Origin: Cydia pomonella
Taxonomy: Eukaryota > Arthropoda > Insecta > Lepidoptera > Tortricidae
Direction of reading: 5' to 3'
Assembly (NCBI RefSeq): GCF_033807575.1
Contig: NC_084704.1
Span: 7,091,056-7,155,055 of the forward strand
Length of the DNA: 64,000 nucleotides
The notes under the pieces were generated by a model. That model was not told the DNA's origin, did not search any database, and saw only the letters and a list, made by a program, of their open reading frames with translations. Within the stretch, counting starts at the first letter, position 1, and each line of letters begins with the position of its first letter. Shown here in pieces: positions 33,755 through 44,869 of the stretch. Made by a program: the position numbers and the translations under genes.

Positions 33755-34060
33755 GTTGAACAACTATCATCTATTATATCACAAAACCTCAGACATTTAC
33801 TGCACACAGCCGTCCATCGCCACGCAAACATATCACAGTCAGTAGCTGATGTCAAGAGTGCATTCAACAGTCTGAGAGCACGAAGAAGTGGCGAGTTGAA
33901 TGAAACCTTTGCAGTAAAATACACTCAGGCACACACACACACAAACACACACACACACACACACGCACGCACGCACGCACGCACGCACGTCAAACCAAAA
34001 CCAGACTGCACACCAGCTCTGGACAATCTGACTCGCCTCGCAGGACTCGCAAACCTGTAG
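33755..34060 (+). other. Open frame behind a possible splice acceptor, not recognised
   Basis: A plus-strand frame of 101 codons with no ATG near its start opens just after TTATTACAG (33747-33755), which could be a 3' splice site. It reads VEQLSSIISQNLRHLLHTAV, then ISQSVADVKSAFNSLRARR and GELNETFAVKYTQA. It then passes in frame through the CA/GC microsatellite (HTHTNTH.., ARTHARTH) and ends TPALDNLTRLAGLANL with a stop. AATAAA follows 3 nt after the stop. The amino-acid mix looks more protein-like than other frames here. It could be the last exon of a host gene, a gag/ORF1 piece of an element, or chance. No domain is known to me. Confidence 0.3.
33930..33989. repeat. (CA)n/(CACG)n compound microsatellite
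   Basis: A run of CA dinucleotides interrupted by one AAC passes into about six CACG/GCAC units. It keeps the reading frame of 33755-34060 open. Confidence 0.95.
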
Positions 34061-34928
34061 TCAATAAATAACAGTTTCGCCTGACCTCAACAAGTTACAA
34101 CAGAGGGTCCCTAACAAGTATTTGGTCGGATACGGAAACGGATAATAGAGATAGCAACTGTATGAAAATATATGTGTAAAGTGTATCTCCTTTATACAAG
34201 CTATACAAACCGAATGAATAACACTAAAAACGAAAACCTGAACCATCTCTCGCAACATCATGTGCATGGTATTACAATTTTCTAAGAATATTCAGTAACA
34301 ACGGAACAACTAGCATATTAACTTCGACTCCAGTACAAGCAGTGTATGTCGTGGTAATAGAAAAACCTTTCTTATGAAGAAAATTACAAACTAACGGTAT
34401 ACAAGCTTAAGAAAGTTTCTTACATGCAACTGACGTTAATAAGAAAGATGGACAAAGTAAGAGACCCACGCGATGAGCTTTCTTAGAAAGAAAAGCACTG
34501 AAAGTTAGAAAATATTACACAACTACTAATGAAGAATATCTGATAGTTTTGAAAAGAATAATGATTTACAACTTTGTTCGATATTACGATTACAAATATT
34601 TTTTTATTAATTAACAAATAACATTTCCGAATTATGTTTGCAATTTTTACCTTTGCGTATTTTGTAAATTATTGAAATTTCTTGAGAATTAAATTGAATT
34701 TCTTTGAGATTACGCTAAAAACTTTTGTGTTTATTTCTGAAATACTCGTAGTTGGAATATTTGAAAATTTGTACGAATTCGTACAGAATACTACGACAAA
34801 ACGATTCTCTGTCGTCATTATAGTAAATAGAGTTGAATAAAGAAAAGTATTTAAAAAAAAAAAATTTTTTTAACTTATTTTAGAAATAATCGTCACTGGT
34901 AATTTGTGCCGTAAGGACAATTTCTTCA
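34061..34928. other. No gene seen
   Basis: AT-rich. An A12-T8 homopolymer junction lies at about 34852-34872. Confidence 0.4.
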
Positions 34929-35028
34929 TAGTTCGTGTCAGCCACGATGACGCGCAGATTTTTCAAATCTAACCTTTAATAACATGACAATACGAGTCAA
35001 GGCACGCGTCGTCGTGAATGACACGGTC
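34929..35028 (-). repeat. 100-bp repeat, copy 1 of 2
   Basis: TAGTTCGTGTCAGCCACGAT, AACCTTTAATAACATGACA and GGCACGCGTCGTCGTGAATG match 46941-47040 almost base for base over the whole 100 bp. On the minus strand both could encode a phrase like IHDDACLDSYCHVIKG, but one copy has a stop in it. The element type is unknown. In this copy, weakly coding-looking sequence continues to about 35230. Confidence 0.7.
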
Positions 35029-36826
35029 TACTTTTTTACCAAACATATCTTTTTTTTGATAAGTAGTTATACTTTCTATTTCTGTATTAATAATAGCTTT
35101 ATCAGACCCGGCTGAAAATTTTATCCAGTGTACGTATAGATCGAGGCCGAGTGCAACTGCGTAATTCAAAAAGACTATTTGTATCTTTCTTACACTTCTG
35201 GTTGTATTTGACCTTGAGTTGCATAACAGCAATATGAAACTAAATCACATTTATAGTGGTTGGTTGGAAGCGGTGCATTTGATAGACTTTGTGAATATGA
35301 CACATCGCAATTTCACGCAACATTGCAGCCACTCCGCAACTGTTGCCCAGCCGGCCAGAACTAGAGTTTGTTAGGGATAAACCCTTTTCGAGAATTTGGA
35401 CATGCGAATATTTTTTTCTTATTTTAGGCCACGTCGATGGTAAATCTCGTCACATGAAAGAGAAAAATGGGAACTGTAAAAGTGTTCCGGCTATTTGGAA
35501 AACAGTGGTTTTTTTTTATTCGAGGATTTATATTACTGGAAAATTGAGCGGTACCTATTCGGATAAATATTTAGAAGACTATTTATAGGTCTATTATATG
35601 ACGTTTACGTATATGACGTTGGTCTAATTAGTTTTTATTGCCCGTAGATAAAGTCGCTTGTCTAATTTAAAGTTAAAGGTTTTTGAAACCAATATTTAAA
35701 TATAGTTCAATTATCGTTTAAAGGCAATTTCGTCTCAACTATCTCAAGTCAGTCAAATATTTATTTCTGTTTATTTATTTCGTACAAATTATATAAAGGC
35801 CATATGAAATGTAGCGTTCACATTTTACCTAAATATAATTTTAAAACCAGTGTTAAATTCACAGTTTCCAATTGTATTGAGTCAATAAGCTAATACCGGT
35901 TATGGAAATTCGTATGACATTATTAAACCAGGAATTGGACGTGTGGTGAAAATCGATGTATATAGGACTCTGCGTACATAAATTGAACTACTGTAACGGA
36001 CCGAGAGCTAGCATGAGATTTTTATGTCTAAGTTTTTAACAGCTGGTTCAGTATCATGTATCATGAAGCCTTGCGAACATCAGCGGCCGCTCCGTTGGAG
36101 GAACTTCAGCTACCTTAATACAATGAAAGCAATACGAGTTGTCGTCCAGAAATAGAAGATTAGCTTATAATTGTAACTACATTTAAGTTGTCGTGTCACG
36201 GAAAGAATTCTTATTATCTAATAAATTTTGTAAGTTTCTTAAAATAAAACAAGAAGCAAGGGAACTATGTCATAAAATTTGGTTCTGTTTCATACTTTTA
36301 AACATTATCGTTGGTCGTTCATTTTAAATTTTAAAGCTGCTCATCGGAAGCAATGTCGTATGAAATTGGATAGCACGCTCGCAGCTGTTACGTTCTGGTT
36401 TCATAGCTCAAAGAAACACGGTGTTATGGAAGAGCGCCGTGTGCAAGTGGATTGTGAGGAGTGCATCATAAAAGGTTTCACTTACTCTTGTAAAATTGAG
36501 ATTCATTAAAGAACTTTGTGGATAACAACGCAAATAATGCTGAACTATCATAAAAGTAATTTCACTTTATTACTTGTGCGCAGTTTAGGTGACATCATGT
36601 TTGATTTTAAGTAATATGACTTCCTAAAATTTAAGTTACTGATTGTGATCAAGGCCAAGAAATTACCAACCATTTATATCTTGATAGTTAGAGGTTTTCA
36701 GTTAGAGGTTGTTTTTTATTTGCAGGGTGTTTTTTAATGTATACTTTTAAAGTAAGTTGACGAAGCCTGTTGCAAAATTTACCGCTGTAATGTATTGTGA
36801 CGAATCCTGTAGTGCATTGTATTGTA
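35029..36826. other. No recognisable gene
   Basis: Short frames (for example 35343-35588 and 36279-36509) show no motif. AT-rich, without a repeat that I can match. Confidence 0.4.
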
Positions 36827-37091
36827 AATAAATAAATATTATAGGACATTATTACACAAATTGACTAAGTCCCACAGTAAGCTCAATAGGGCTTGTGTTG
36901 AGGGTACTTAGACAATGATATATATAATATATAAATATTTTATAAATACTTAAATACATAGAAAACACCCATGACTCAGGAACAAATATCCATGCTCATC
37001 ACACGAATAAATGCCCTTACCAGGATTTGAACCCGAGACCATCGGCTTTATAGGCAGGGTCACTACCCACGAGGCCAGACCGGTCGTCAAA
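36827..37091 (-). repeat. tRNA-derived SINE, family A, copy 4, near full length
   Basis: Read on the minus strand: GACGACCGGTCTGGCCTCGT (A-box head), GGGTTCAAATCCTGG (B box), GTGTGATGAGCATGGATATT, TGAGTCATGGGTG, an AT-rich middle, CCCTCAACACAAGCCC, CTTACTGTGGGACTTAGTCA, and an ATAATATTTATTTATTT tail. It is nearly identical over its length to the copy at 59487-59757, so both inserted comparatively recently. Confidence 0.9.
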
Positions 37092-37593
37092 ATTCATACT
37101 TCTAATAACTATGTATATAGTATATATTCCAGTTTATCGCACCCTACTAATACATTACAACATAACTAATCCAGGGATTGGCCGTCAAAATGTCAGAGCT
37201 TATCGCACAAGCCATCAATTTGCCTAATACTACATCGATGTTTTAAATAAAGCCCATTAATCCAACAGTGTCCCAATCTCGGAAGCGTATGTCAAAATCA
37301 ATTAGGACGTGTTTGATCATTCTGCCAAATTTTCACAGAAACCTGATTCACGTGTCGGGAAATGTTATAAATAAACGTTTGAAATAGTATTCTAGAATGA
37401 AAAAATCTTACATTAATGTCTACACGACAAGAGTTTATGATTATTAAAAGACAAAACATACCCATAAAGACAACATGACAAGTAATTACTCTCGAAAAAA
37501 TATGGCATTTTTTGCTATTATTTTTTCCGTGGATATGATTTTAAGGAATAACAGTTTTTAAAACGATATTATTCGGTTTTGTGTGAAGTCTGA

Positions 37594-37818
37594 TATGTAC
37601 CTAGTACTATTTTTATTTTATGCCTTTACCCATCACGGAGAAGTGGTGTTCCGGACATTTGGAAGGCGTGCGTAGAGCCGACGCCATTACGTATAGGCCA
37701 TTTTGATACTTTAATGACAAAATGGGGTAAACCAAACAGATGGTGCCCTTGCCCATGTCTTGTCACGAAGAGGCAGCAGGGTGTCAAGACTATAAAATTG
37801 AGAGTTGATAGAATCTAA
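37594..37818 (+). other. 74-codon open frame, not recognised
   Basis: Open from the codon after a TGA to a TAA, without an internal ATG near its start. It contains SRRSGVPDIWKACVEPTPLR, GHFDTLMTKWGKPNRW and CPCPCLVTKRQQG. GC content is higher than in the flanks. No family is known to me and there are no clear splice sites. It may be a piece of a repeat. Confidence 0.2.
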
Positions 37819-39564
37819 AAAAAATAACTAGGCTATTGGGTAAAAGCAAAGGACTATCGAAATGAAATGCAATTTTATTTCCGACAAACGGTGACTCGTC
37901 CCCAAAAGATGGGCTCCTAAAGAAAGTGACATCAATGATGGCTCAAAGGCAATACCGGTGTGAGGAGGACTGAGGTGATAGAGTAAGTGTTGTTGCGTGC
38001 CATAGACTAAAGTAGCGGCTGCTGAATAAAAAAAACAACTTTGAATTCTATTTAAGTCGCAATCCAAACGGAATAATGACCACTTTCAACGTTTCATTAG
38101 CACACATAGGCTTCCTAAAAACTTACTAAAAGTGCTTAAAACAAGACAACAAGTTCCTAGCTTGAAGAGGGTCCTATTGAATTATGTAAGAAGACAAAAC
38201 TCGACAATTTTATTCATTTCTTTTTATTCAGACAACATTTTTAGGGTAAGATCTTTTCAAAGTTATTTGAATGAAATTCTGGATGAAAAGATTCCACTTT
38301 TCCGAGACTGAACAAAAAATCTTTAAAAAAAAGTCTTTCAAACGAAGTCTTAATTATCTAATCTTACTTTATTAGTTTTAATTTTCCGTAAAGACTGTAT
38401 CGTTTATTATAAATACAACTTCACTTAGCCGTTTTATTTTGGTATTATATTTTTATTTAAAAATTACACATGTGTTTAATTAGTGCTTTAATAAGGTACA
38501 CATTTCTCTCTGGGAGCTCGACGTAAAGCATATGGTTTAGACAAAATTTACTTACCCAAGTCTCCCGAGTTACAATAACGATTTCGGACAAATACTACAA
38601 AAAAAATTACGGTGTGCGAAAAAGACGATATTACACAAAAAAAATCGTACTATGCGAACCGCAATTACACATGATTCGTAAAGCGAAACATCTGGGCAAA
38701 GTCTAATCATATGTTTAAGTTTAAAAAACAGTTTTGGATGTGTGCAATGTGGCCTTTTAGAGAAAATGGCATGTTACTTACGACAACAACTCTGACTCTG
38801 ACTACAATGGAGCGTTTCTATCGACCCGCTCTAGCGATGGGTCAACGCCATGAATGTCCGATATGCTTTGGTTTTTAGCTGTTTCCCTCATTTCGCTTGG
38901 ATCAGAAATTGTCGGGAATCCAAAAAGTTGCGTGAAATAAATTCACCACTTTTATTCTGCAGATTCTGAATTGAGCAATCATTAAGAGGACACTTGAGAA
39001 CATGTTTGGCAGCATATTAACCTTTTGTTTCTTTAAATCGTACCAAGGAGTCGGTAAATAGTCTCAAATTAAGCTCGATATAGGCTTGTCCGAAATATTT
39101 TAGATAGACGATTTTGAAAGCATTATAAAGTCCCTAAAATAACAAAATATAAAACCTTCTTATATCCGATATGGCGTAAAAATATCCTCAGATCATACCC
39201 TAAGAACATAGTAATACAAAATAATAAACAAGTCAACAGTTAGACCAGGTTTTATCTGTATTTATAATAAACGATACAGTCTTTAGGTAGTAAATGTTGG
39301 TCGCCTACCGAACCGCTATACCGAAATATATTTGTTACTAACTTTTTCAACGTTTAAAAGTGATTGCTACACTAAAAGAGTCGTAATTCAAGATGAAAAT
39401 ATTATTAAGCTTTTAAGTCTATTTTATAAAGAAAATGTAATTATTTTGTAAGTAATAATCCCTCCAAATTTTCTTGCTATGTTTGTATGTACAACGTACT
39501 CACGAGGAACTCGAAACTTAAATGTAAATCGTGGCGTACATGTGGCGTACATTAAGTAGACCTA
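37819..39564. other. No gene seen
   Basis: AT-rich, short frames only. GTGGCGTACAT occurs twice in tandem at about 39531-39552. Confidence 0.4.
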
Positions 39565-39825
39565 CGGCCTGATTCGAAGAATGATTAAGACACTTTTAAG
39601 ATCTTGGAAAGATCGATAACTAAATGACATGTCAAAATTTACGTTTATTTCGATTCCGCTGTGATCCCAATAAGATATATATACAATATTTCTAACGTCA
39701 AAGTGACATTGGTTGCCTGAATCGAGCTGCTTCTCTCAATTATACGACATACAAACGATATCTAAATGAGAACTTATCTAAACCAGAACTTATCGTTATC
39801 GTATCTCATTCTTCGAATGGGGCCG
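39565..39825. mobile_element. PIF/Harbinger-like MITE, copy 1
   Basis: The ends CGGCCTGATTCGAAGAATGA and TCATTCTTCGAATGGGGCCG are inverted. CTA lies directly outside both ends, a 3-bp target duplication. The inside (AGATCTTGGAAAGATC, GACATGTCAAAATTTACGTT, AATGAGAACTTATCTAAACC) matches the copy at 46040-46286 in opposite orientation. Confidence 0.85.
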
Positions 39826-39897
39826 CTAGGGCCTGTTTTACAATGCCCAAGTAACGTATGGGACACATAAATCTATTTCATTAAATTCAATTTCATT

Positions 39898-39947
39898 CTT
39901 CAAATAAGCTTAACTGGATTTTATCTACCAGTTAAGCTTATTTGAAG
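39898..39947. repeat. Hairpin with 20-bp perfect arms
   Basis: CTTCAAATAAGCTTAACTGG (39898-39917) and its exact complement (39928-39947) flank a 10-nt loop. It lies about 70 bp from the MITE at 39565-39825. Confidence 0.85.
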
Positions 39948-41265
39948 ATTGTGAAACGCAAACAATGACTTTATTCATCAGATAAGTGGCAAATCGCTTA
40001 TTCAGGATTTTACTTGGACATTGTCACATACAGGAGACAAGGAGCGAGGACAAGGAGGGCCGACCCCAAGTAGATGGGAATAACAGTCGAAGAATATATA
40101 TATATTGCGAAATAGGCCTTCAAAATGTTATATGTCAATTGTCGAAAGACTACTGTGGCCCAAAGCCGTCAGTCACCGGAAGTGTCATTTGAGCACTTAG
40201 CTCACAAACCCAAATTAAACATGGCAAAATACGATTAAATTACATACTTAATTCGATTGTTTATAGCAAAATAAACGAACAAGAACTGAAATAGGTATTC
40301 CTATAGATTTAGTTCTAAATCCGAGTGTCATTTTGAACATCGTCGGGATTACTACCTCAATTCGAGCACATTCGAGGTTGATAGATGTTGTCTGGAGATT
40401 AGTGCCTGGGCTGGGCGCGGGCGGCGAAATGCCTCGACGAACGATCTTATCTCGAAAATACTTCATTTGCCGCCTTTAGAAAATAAAATAATTACTTATT
40501 AAGCATTTTGAGTAAGTTCAAGTACAAACGCTTTCACCTGATGTTAAAATAAAAAGTATACGATCAAAATCTTACTAATTGGCTCTATTATAAATTACGA
40601 CACAAACGTTGATGTTTGCGAAATAACTTCTAATAATAGGAAATGTAAAATGAGTTTCGACTTTTTTAGAATTTTCAGTAAATTACGCTATTAATAATCG
40701 TTTTCTGCTTTAAGAAAGGTAATCCGTTTAAAAATATTCCGATATTATTTTCAAATTCTTAATAAGAGAAGAAAAATATAATTATTTAACAGGTTCAGGA
40801 ATTAGACGGAGGTAAACTGACAAATTTTGTGTAAGACCTAGTAATAAGTAGCAAAACACATTTTATCTACATGTAACATACTCTTAAAAAACAATTAGGT
40901 ACATATTTGAAAAACTAATATTTGTCAAATATGTGACCCACTACTGATTCAAGACTCCCTTTATAATTTCAGTAATATTGAATTGAATTACTAAGGCTGT
41001 TCAAAGTCCAAAATCAGTGAGGTAAAAAGTTTTTCCATTCCTTTTAAATCAACACATCAGTGCTGTACCTATTGATCAAATGTTAGCTTTCTTTCAAATA
41101 AAGTTACCGTAAAGATCAATGAGAATATAAAGTGCCTTTACTTTTTCCTTCGTGGCTCCAATTTCGTTACTGATGTAATGTTAGACTATTGGCACTAATT
41201 AACATAGACATGGCTTAGAGTAAGTTAGACTTCTAACTTTTTCATACATTTTTCATCTACTGGAC
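39948..41265. other. No recognisable gene
   Basis: A 72-codon minus frame at 40248-40466 overlaps a GC-rich patch near 40390-40440 but shows no motif. The rest is AT-rich. Confidence 0.4.
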
Positions 41266-41590
41266 CAGGGTATGTCCTTAAACTACGTCCGAAAGAGAGG
41301 TATGGGAACTATAAATGTCATCTCGCTTTGTGTGGATGTCATTTCAGATCCATAGTTACAAAAAACCGTAGCCATAACACTAGATCCTACTCATAGTGTT
41401 GTGTTGCTGCCGGTGAGTAAAGTTGCCAGAGCTCAACGAGGGTACGAAGTGTTAGGGTTGGCAAGGCGCATGTTATACCGCTGGAGTTGTAAGCGTCCAT
41501 AGGCTACGGAGACTGCTCATCATTTTGTTGGGACATCTGGACTGGTTAGTGTAACCTGCGTCGAAACGTCGGAAATAAAGGTAACAAAAT
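41266..41590 (+). repeat. Retroposon-like dispersed repeat, copy 2
   Basis: It matches 24733-25045 and continues further. After CGCATGTTATACCGCTGGAG come GTCCATAGGCTACGGAGACT and GCGTCGAAACGTCGGAAATA. The phrase CATAGGCTACGGAGACTGCT is also in the fragment at 55905. Confidence 0.65.
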
Positions 41591-41749
41591 AAATTCGCGA
41601 TAGAACCATATGGAATGTTTTAATATACATTCAAAACGCGAAAGTTTTAAAAGTTACAAATTCAATATGTTATTACTGCGCTTCGTAGGTAATTTGAATA
41701 TATGTGCAAGCCCAACGTACAAATATTGAAAATCATCTTCCTTGCGTTA

Positions 41750-42045
41750 TCCCTTTTTACCATGGCATATGTTAGCCTGGGGTTCGCTTGGCAACTAATC
41801 TCAGGAATTGGCGTAGGTACTAGTTTTACGAAAGCGACTGCCATCTGACCTTCCAACCCAGAGGATGTACTAGGCCTTATTGGGATTAGTCCGGTTTCCT
41901 CACGATATTTTCCTTCACTGAAAACCGACTGGCAATTATCAAATGACATTTCGTACACTACACACCTAAGTTCCGAAAACACAATGGTACGAGCCGGGCT
42001 TTGAACCCGTGACTCAACCTACGGATTGAAAGTCGCACGCTCTTA
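41750..42045 (-). repeat. tRNA-derived SINE, family B, damaged copy
   Basis: GGGATTAGTCCGGTTTCCTC, CTTCCAACCCAGAGG and the B-box region GGGTTCAAAGCCCGGC (minus strand) match the copy at 28669-28999. The A-box end is lost after the CTCTTAGGC at about 42038-42046, and the GAA tail is missing. No duplication is visible. The frame at 41662-41982 is not a gene. Confidence 0.8.
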
Positions 42046-42116
42046 GGCTTTTTCTGCACAGATATTGAATATAAATTTTCTAATTAGTATTTTATCATTT
42101 TGCTATAGATTGGCTG

Positions 42117-42640
42117 GAAAGTATATGATATGATATGATATGATTTATTTATCTCACAATATACAATTTCACTTAAAACTACGCGTGGTAAATTCTTAGG
42201 AATTTATATTGTGATTGTCGGTTTGTCTTTCTTTATATACATAGGAAAAACATGTGACAATTAATAATTCATTTAAAATGACTAAAGTTTTTAAATTTTT
42301 AATTGTATAAATAAATTCACCAAGAACGGGTCGTCATTAAGGTAGAAAATAAATAGTTACAGTTACAGAAATAATGTCAGCATAAGAAATAATGTCACCA
42401 TTAGGGTCGTTATTAAGCTAACAAAGAAGTAAATTATAGTAAATCTTAAAATACAGATGTCGACAATATGCTTACTATTTAAATAAATCTAATTGGTAAT
42501 GTCATAAAACTCTTTTATAGAATACAATGGGTTATCCAATAAAAAGTTTCTCAAACGGCTCTTGAATTCTTCATTAGAGGGCTCGTCTTTTAAGTCTTGG
42601 GGTAGTTGCTTGTAGTAAGTTCAATATAATTTATGACTTC
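42117..42640 (-). pseudogene. CR1-group LINE 3' end with ATATC-type tail
   Basis: On the minus strand the last residues of an ORF2 read YYKQLPQDLKDEPSNEEFKS, then RLRNFLLDNPLYSIKEFYD, ending ITN and a stop at 42489-42491. Upstream ALLQLAVQSKNAIFLKS is in another frame. The pattern YN/K-x-LP, then FK-x-x-L-x-x-FL, then YSI-x-E-F is a common C-terminus of CR1-like non-LTR elements. The 370 bp after the stop would be the 3' untranslated region, ending in an ATCATATCATATCATATCAT tail (42117-42144). This is a third LINE family, distinct from those at 3976 and 21409. Confidence 0.7.
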
Positions 42641-43866
42641 AAGAAAATAGCATTTTTGGACTGTACAGCAAGCTGCAAAAGTGCAGATTTTTATTATTGC
42701 TACTGGATAACTTCACTGACTGCCTTGGATCGGTAAAATGATCTCAAAATTAAATAAACAAGACGAAGCAACAAAACGTGAATAAATTATTTAAAAAAAT
42801 TAAAATACTTTATTTACCCGTATTGCTATCCATTGACCTGTATAAATAATAAAACAAGAGCCGAACTCCCAAAACGTCTGAATTAATATTCCGAGCCGGT
42901 AGCTGGCCCATTACTGGAACGTTGTACACGAGATTCAGGCCAGCACCGAACCTCCGAAATATAATCAACTCCAAACTACGTTACTGTGACGCAGCAATTC
43001 CAAACTTAACCCGCTATTACGATATTAGGGGAGTAATTTAATAAGCTCAGTTGTGGTATAATGATTGTTGTTAATAGATTAATGTTTAAACTTTGTTAGT
43101 CAGGAGTGGCCTTGGTGTTTATGCATATTACTCCGGTATACCTAGGGACACTTAATTCATTTTGCGATATTTTGAGTCCAAGTTCTTGTACAAAATAAGT
43201 AGATTTTTAGTGTATTATTTTGTTCCACTTTGTCTATGCATTATCGTGCTAATTGATGGGTTTTGTATGTAGGTAACTAAGTAAAATTATCTGCTGGTAG
43301 AAAGAAACAAGTAAATATTTTTGCTAAGTTAAAACTATGGACATGTCATATTGATTGTGGGTTTCATCATTGGATTGTGTAGAAATAATATTGTTGTTGA
43401 TTCGGACTTGAAGCCAATTGAAAAAACCAGATAATCTACCTAAAACTCTATTTTTGAGTAAATTATTCTTTGAGAAAATAATAGTTAGTCCGAGTAAAGT
43501 TTATTAAGTACTTATGGACTTTGTTTTTCGGCCCTAACTCTTATGATATTAAAAAAATCAAACGAACGCATGGTTAACAAACATCAAATTGCATAAAAAC
43601 ATGTTCTATAATGTTAATATCGAAGAAAATTGGGACTAGGTTTGTACGGATAAGCGGTCATCCCTTTTCCTCTTAAGGCATCTAATTGATGTCGCCCTAT
43701 TGTTGTTTTCTTACTTTCTTGTCTTTAGTGACACTCGGAAAATTAAGACAAATCGATAGTGCCACAAATGAACAAACATACATAGTATGATGAACACGTT
43801 AGGCACATGGTACGATGTGAACCCATTATACTGTAACTAAGATAGACGTGGATAACTGCAGATACA
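42641..43866. other. No gene seen
   Basis: AT-rich, without a convincing frame or a repeat that I recognise. Confidence 0.4.
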
Positions 43867-44124
43867 GGCTAGGTTCATACGGCTTTCATTTTTCCCGTAT
43901 ACCGTATACGGGAAAAATTGTTGTTAGGTATCGAATACCATACTGACAGCAAAATTTGTATGGTAACTTACAAAATCGTTTATACGGCTTTCAGGCGGCT
44001 TTCCCGCATAGACGCCGTGTGAACAATTCTAAAAGTTGCACGACAAATTTTGCTGTAACTACGGTATTCGATAAAATCCCGTATACGGTATATGGGAAAA
44101 AATTTACGCAGCGTGAACCTAGCC
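43867..44124. mobile_element. MITE with GGCTAGGTTCA ends
   Basis: GGCTAGGTTCATACGG and GCAGCGTGAACCTAGCC are inverted ends, flanked on both sides by ACA. Two internal palindromic words (CCCGTATACCGTATACGGG at about 43894-43912, CCCGTATACGGTATATGGG near the right end) and GGTATTCGATA / TATCGAATACC pair across the element. The 78-codon frame inside is not a transposase. Confidence 0.75.
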
Positions 44125-44384
44125 ACAGTGTATTGGATTCACAGGCTATCATGGCACACTGCATCCGATTCGTACGTCGCTCCGATGTTTGAAAAGACGT
44201 GCGAATCGGTGCGGTGTGCGATGCGCCCTACTCTCCTTTGCGTTACGCTGTCGGATAATTAAATAATAGGCATCGTTTCCTTTAAGTATCGTACAAGATA
44301 TAATTTGAAATGTGATATTTTAAGTGCTTGTTAATGGTAAAGTGTAGGTACAGGCGAGTTCAAAATTGTCTTTACAAGCTAACG

Positions 44385-44720
44385 TTCAAAATAATACATT
44401 GTGCAACGAGTGAGGTAAGTGAATTTTTTTGAGTATCTTACCCCCGGAGTTACGCCCTTTTTCATCATACTTGTGAAGAAAAAACTAAAGTTTAAGCGAA
44501 ATAATTCTTAAATACGGTGACATTTTAAACATTAGTCCGCCATAAACATTCTTTGATGTCATTGTCTGCCTTCAGCCACGATTGAAAATTCTGTAAAAAT
44601 ATTTTTCACGTCAGCAGCTGGAACAAGCGTAATTTTATGCTTAAAAACATTGAGCAAAATCGCATTTTGCTCACTGAGTGAGACAAAATAACATTCAAGT
44701 GATCTTTATAGTCGAATATC
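44385..44720. repeat. Dispersed repeat, copy 3 of the family at 5155
   Basis: ACATTGTGCAACGAGTGAGG, TCTTACCCCCGGAGTTACGC, GCGAAATAATTCTTAAATAC and CCACGATTGAAAATTCTGTA match the first half of 5155-5668. It ends in a different sequence (AAAATCGCATTTTGCTCACT, an imperfect palindrome). Confidence 0.65.
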
Positions 44721-44869
44721 ATTTCAACGTGCGGGCCCTAATACAAGTTCGAAATATTTGGATTCTATTGTCTTTGTCCCTTTCACGTCATTAGCAAAAA
44801 GAAAAAGACAAAAATAAGTGCACACGTAAGTGAACGGTATATTGACGGCTTATATTAGACCCCCGAAAT

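Noticed and set aside
33930..33989. CRISPR-like or tandem-repeat array
   Set aside because: It is a simple CA/CACG microsatellite with no spacer structure.
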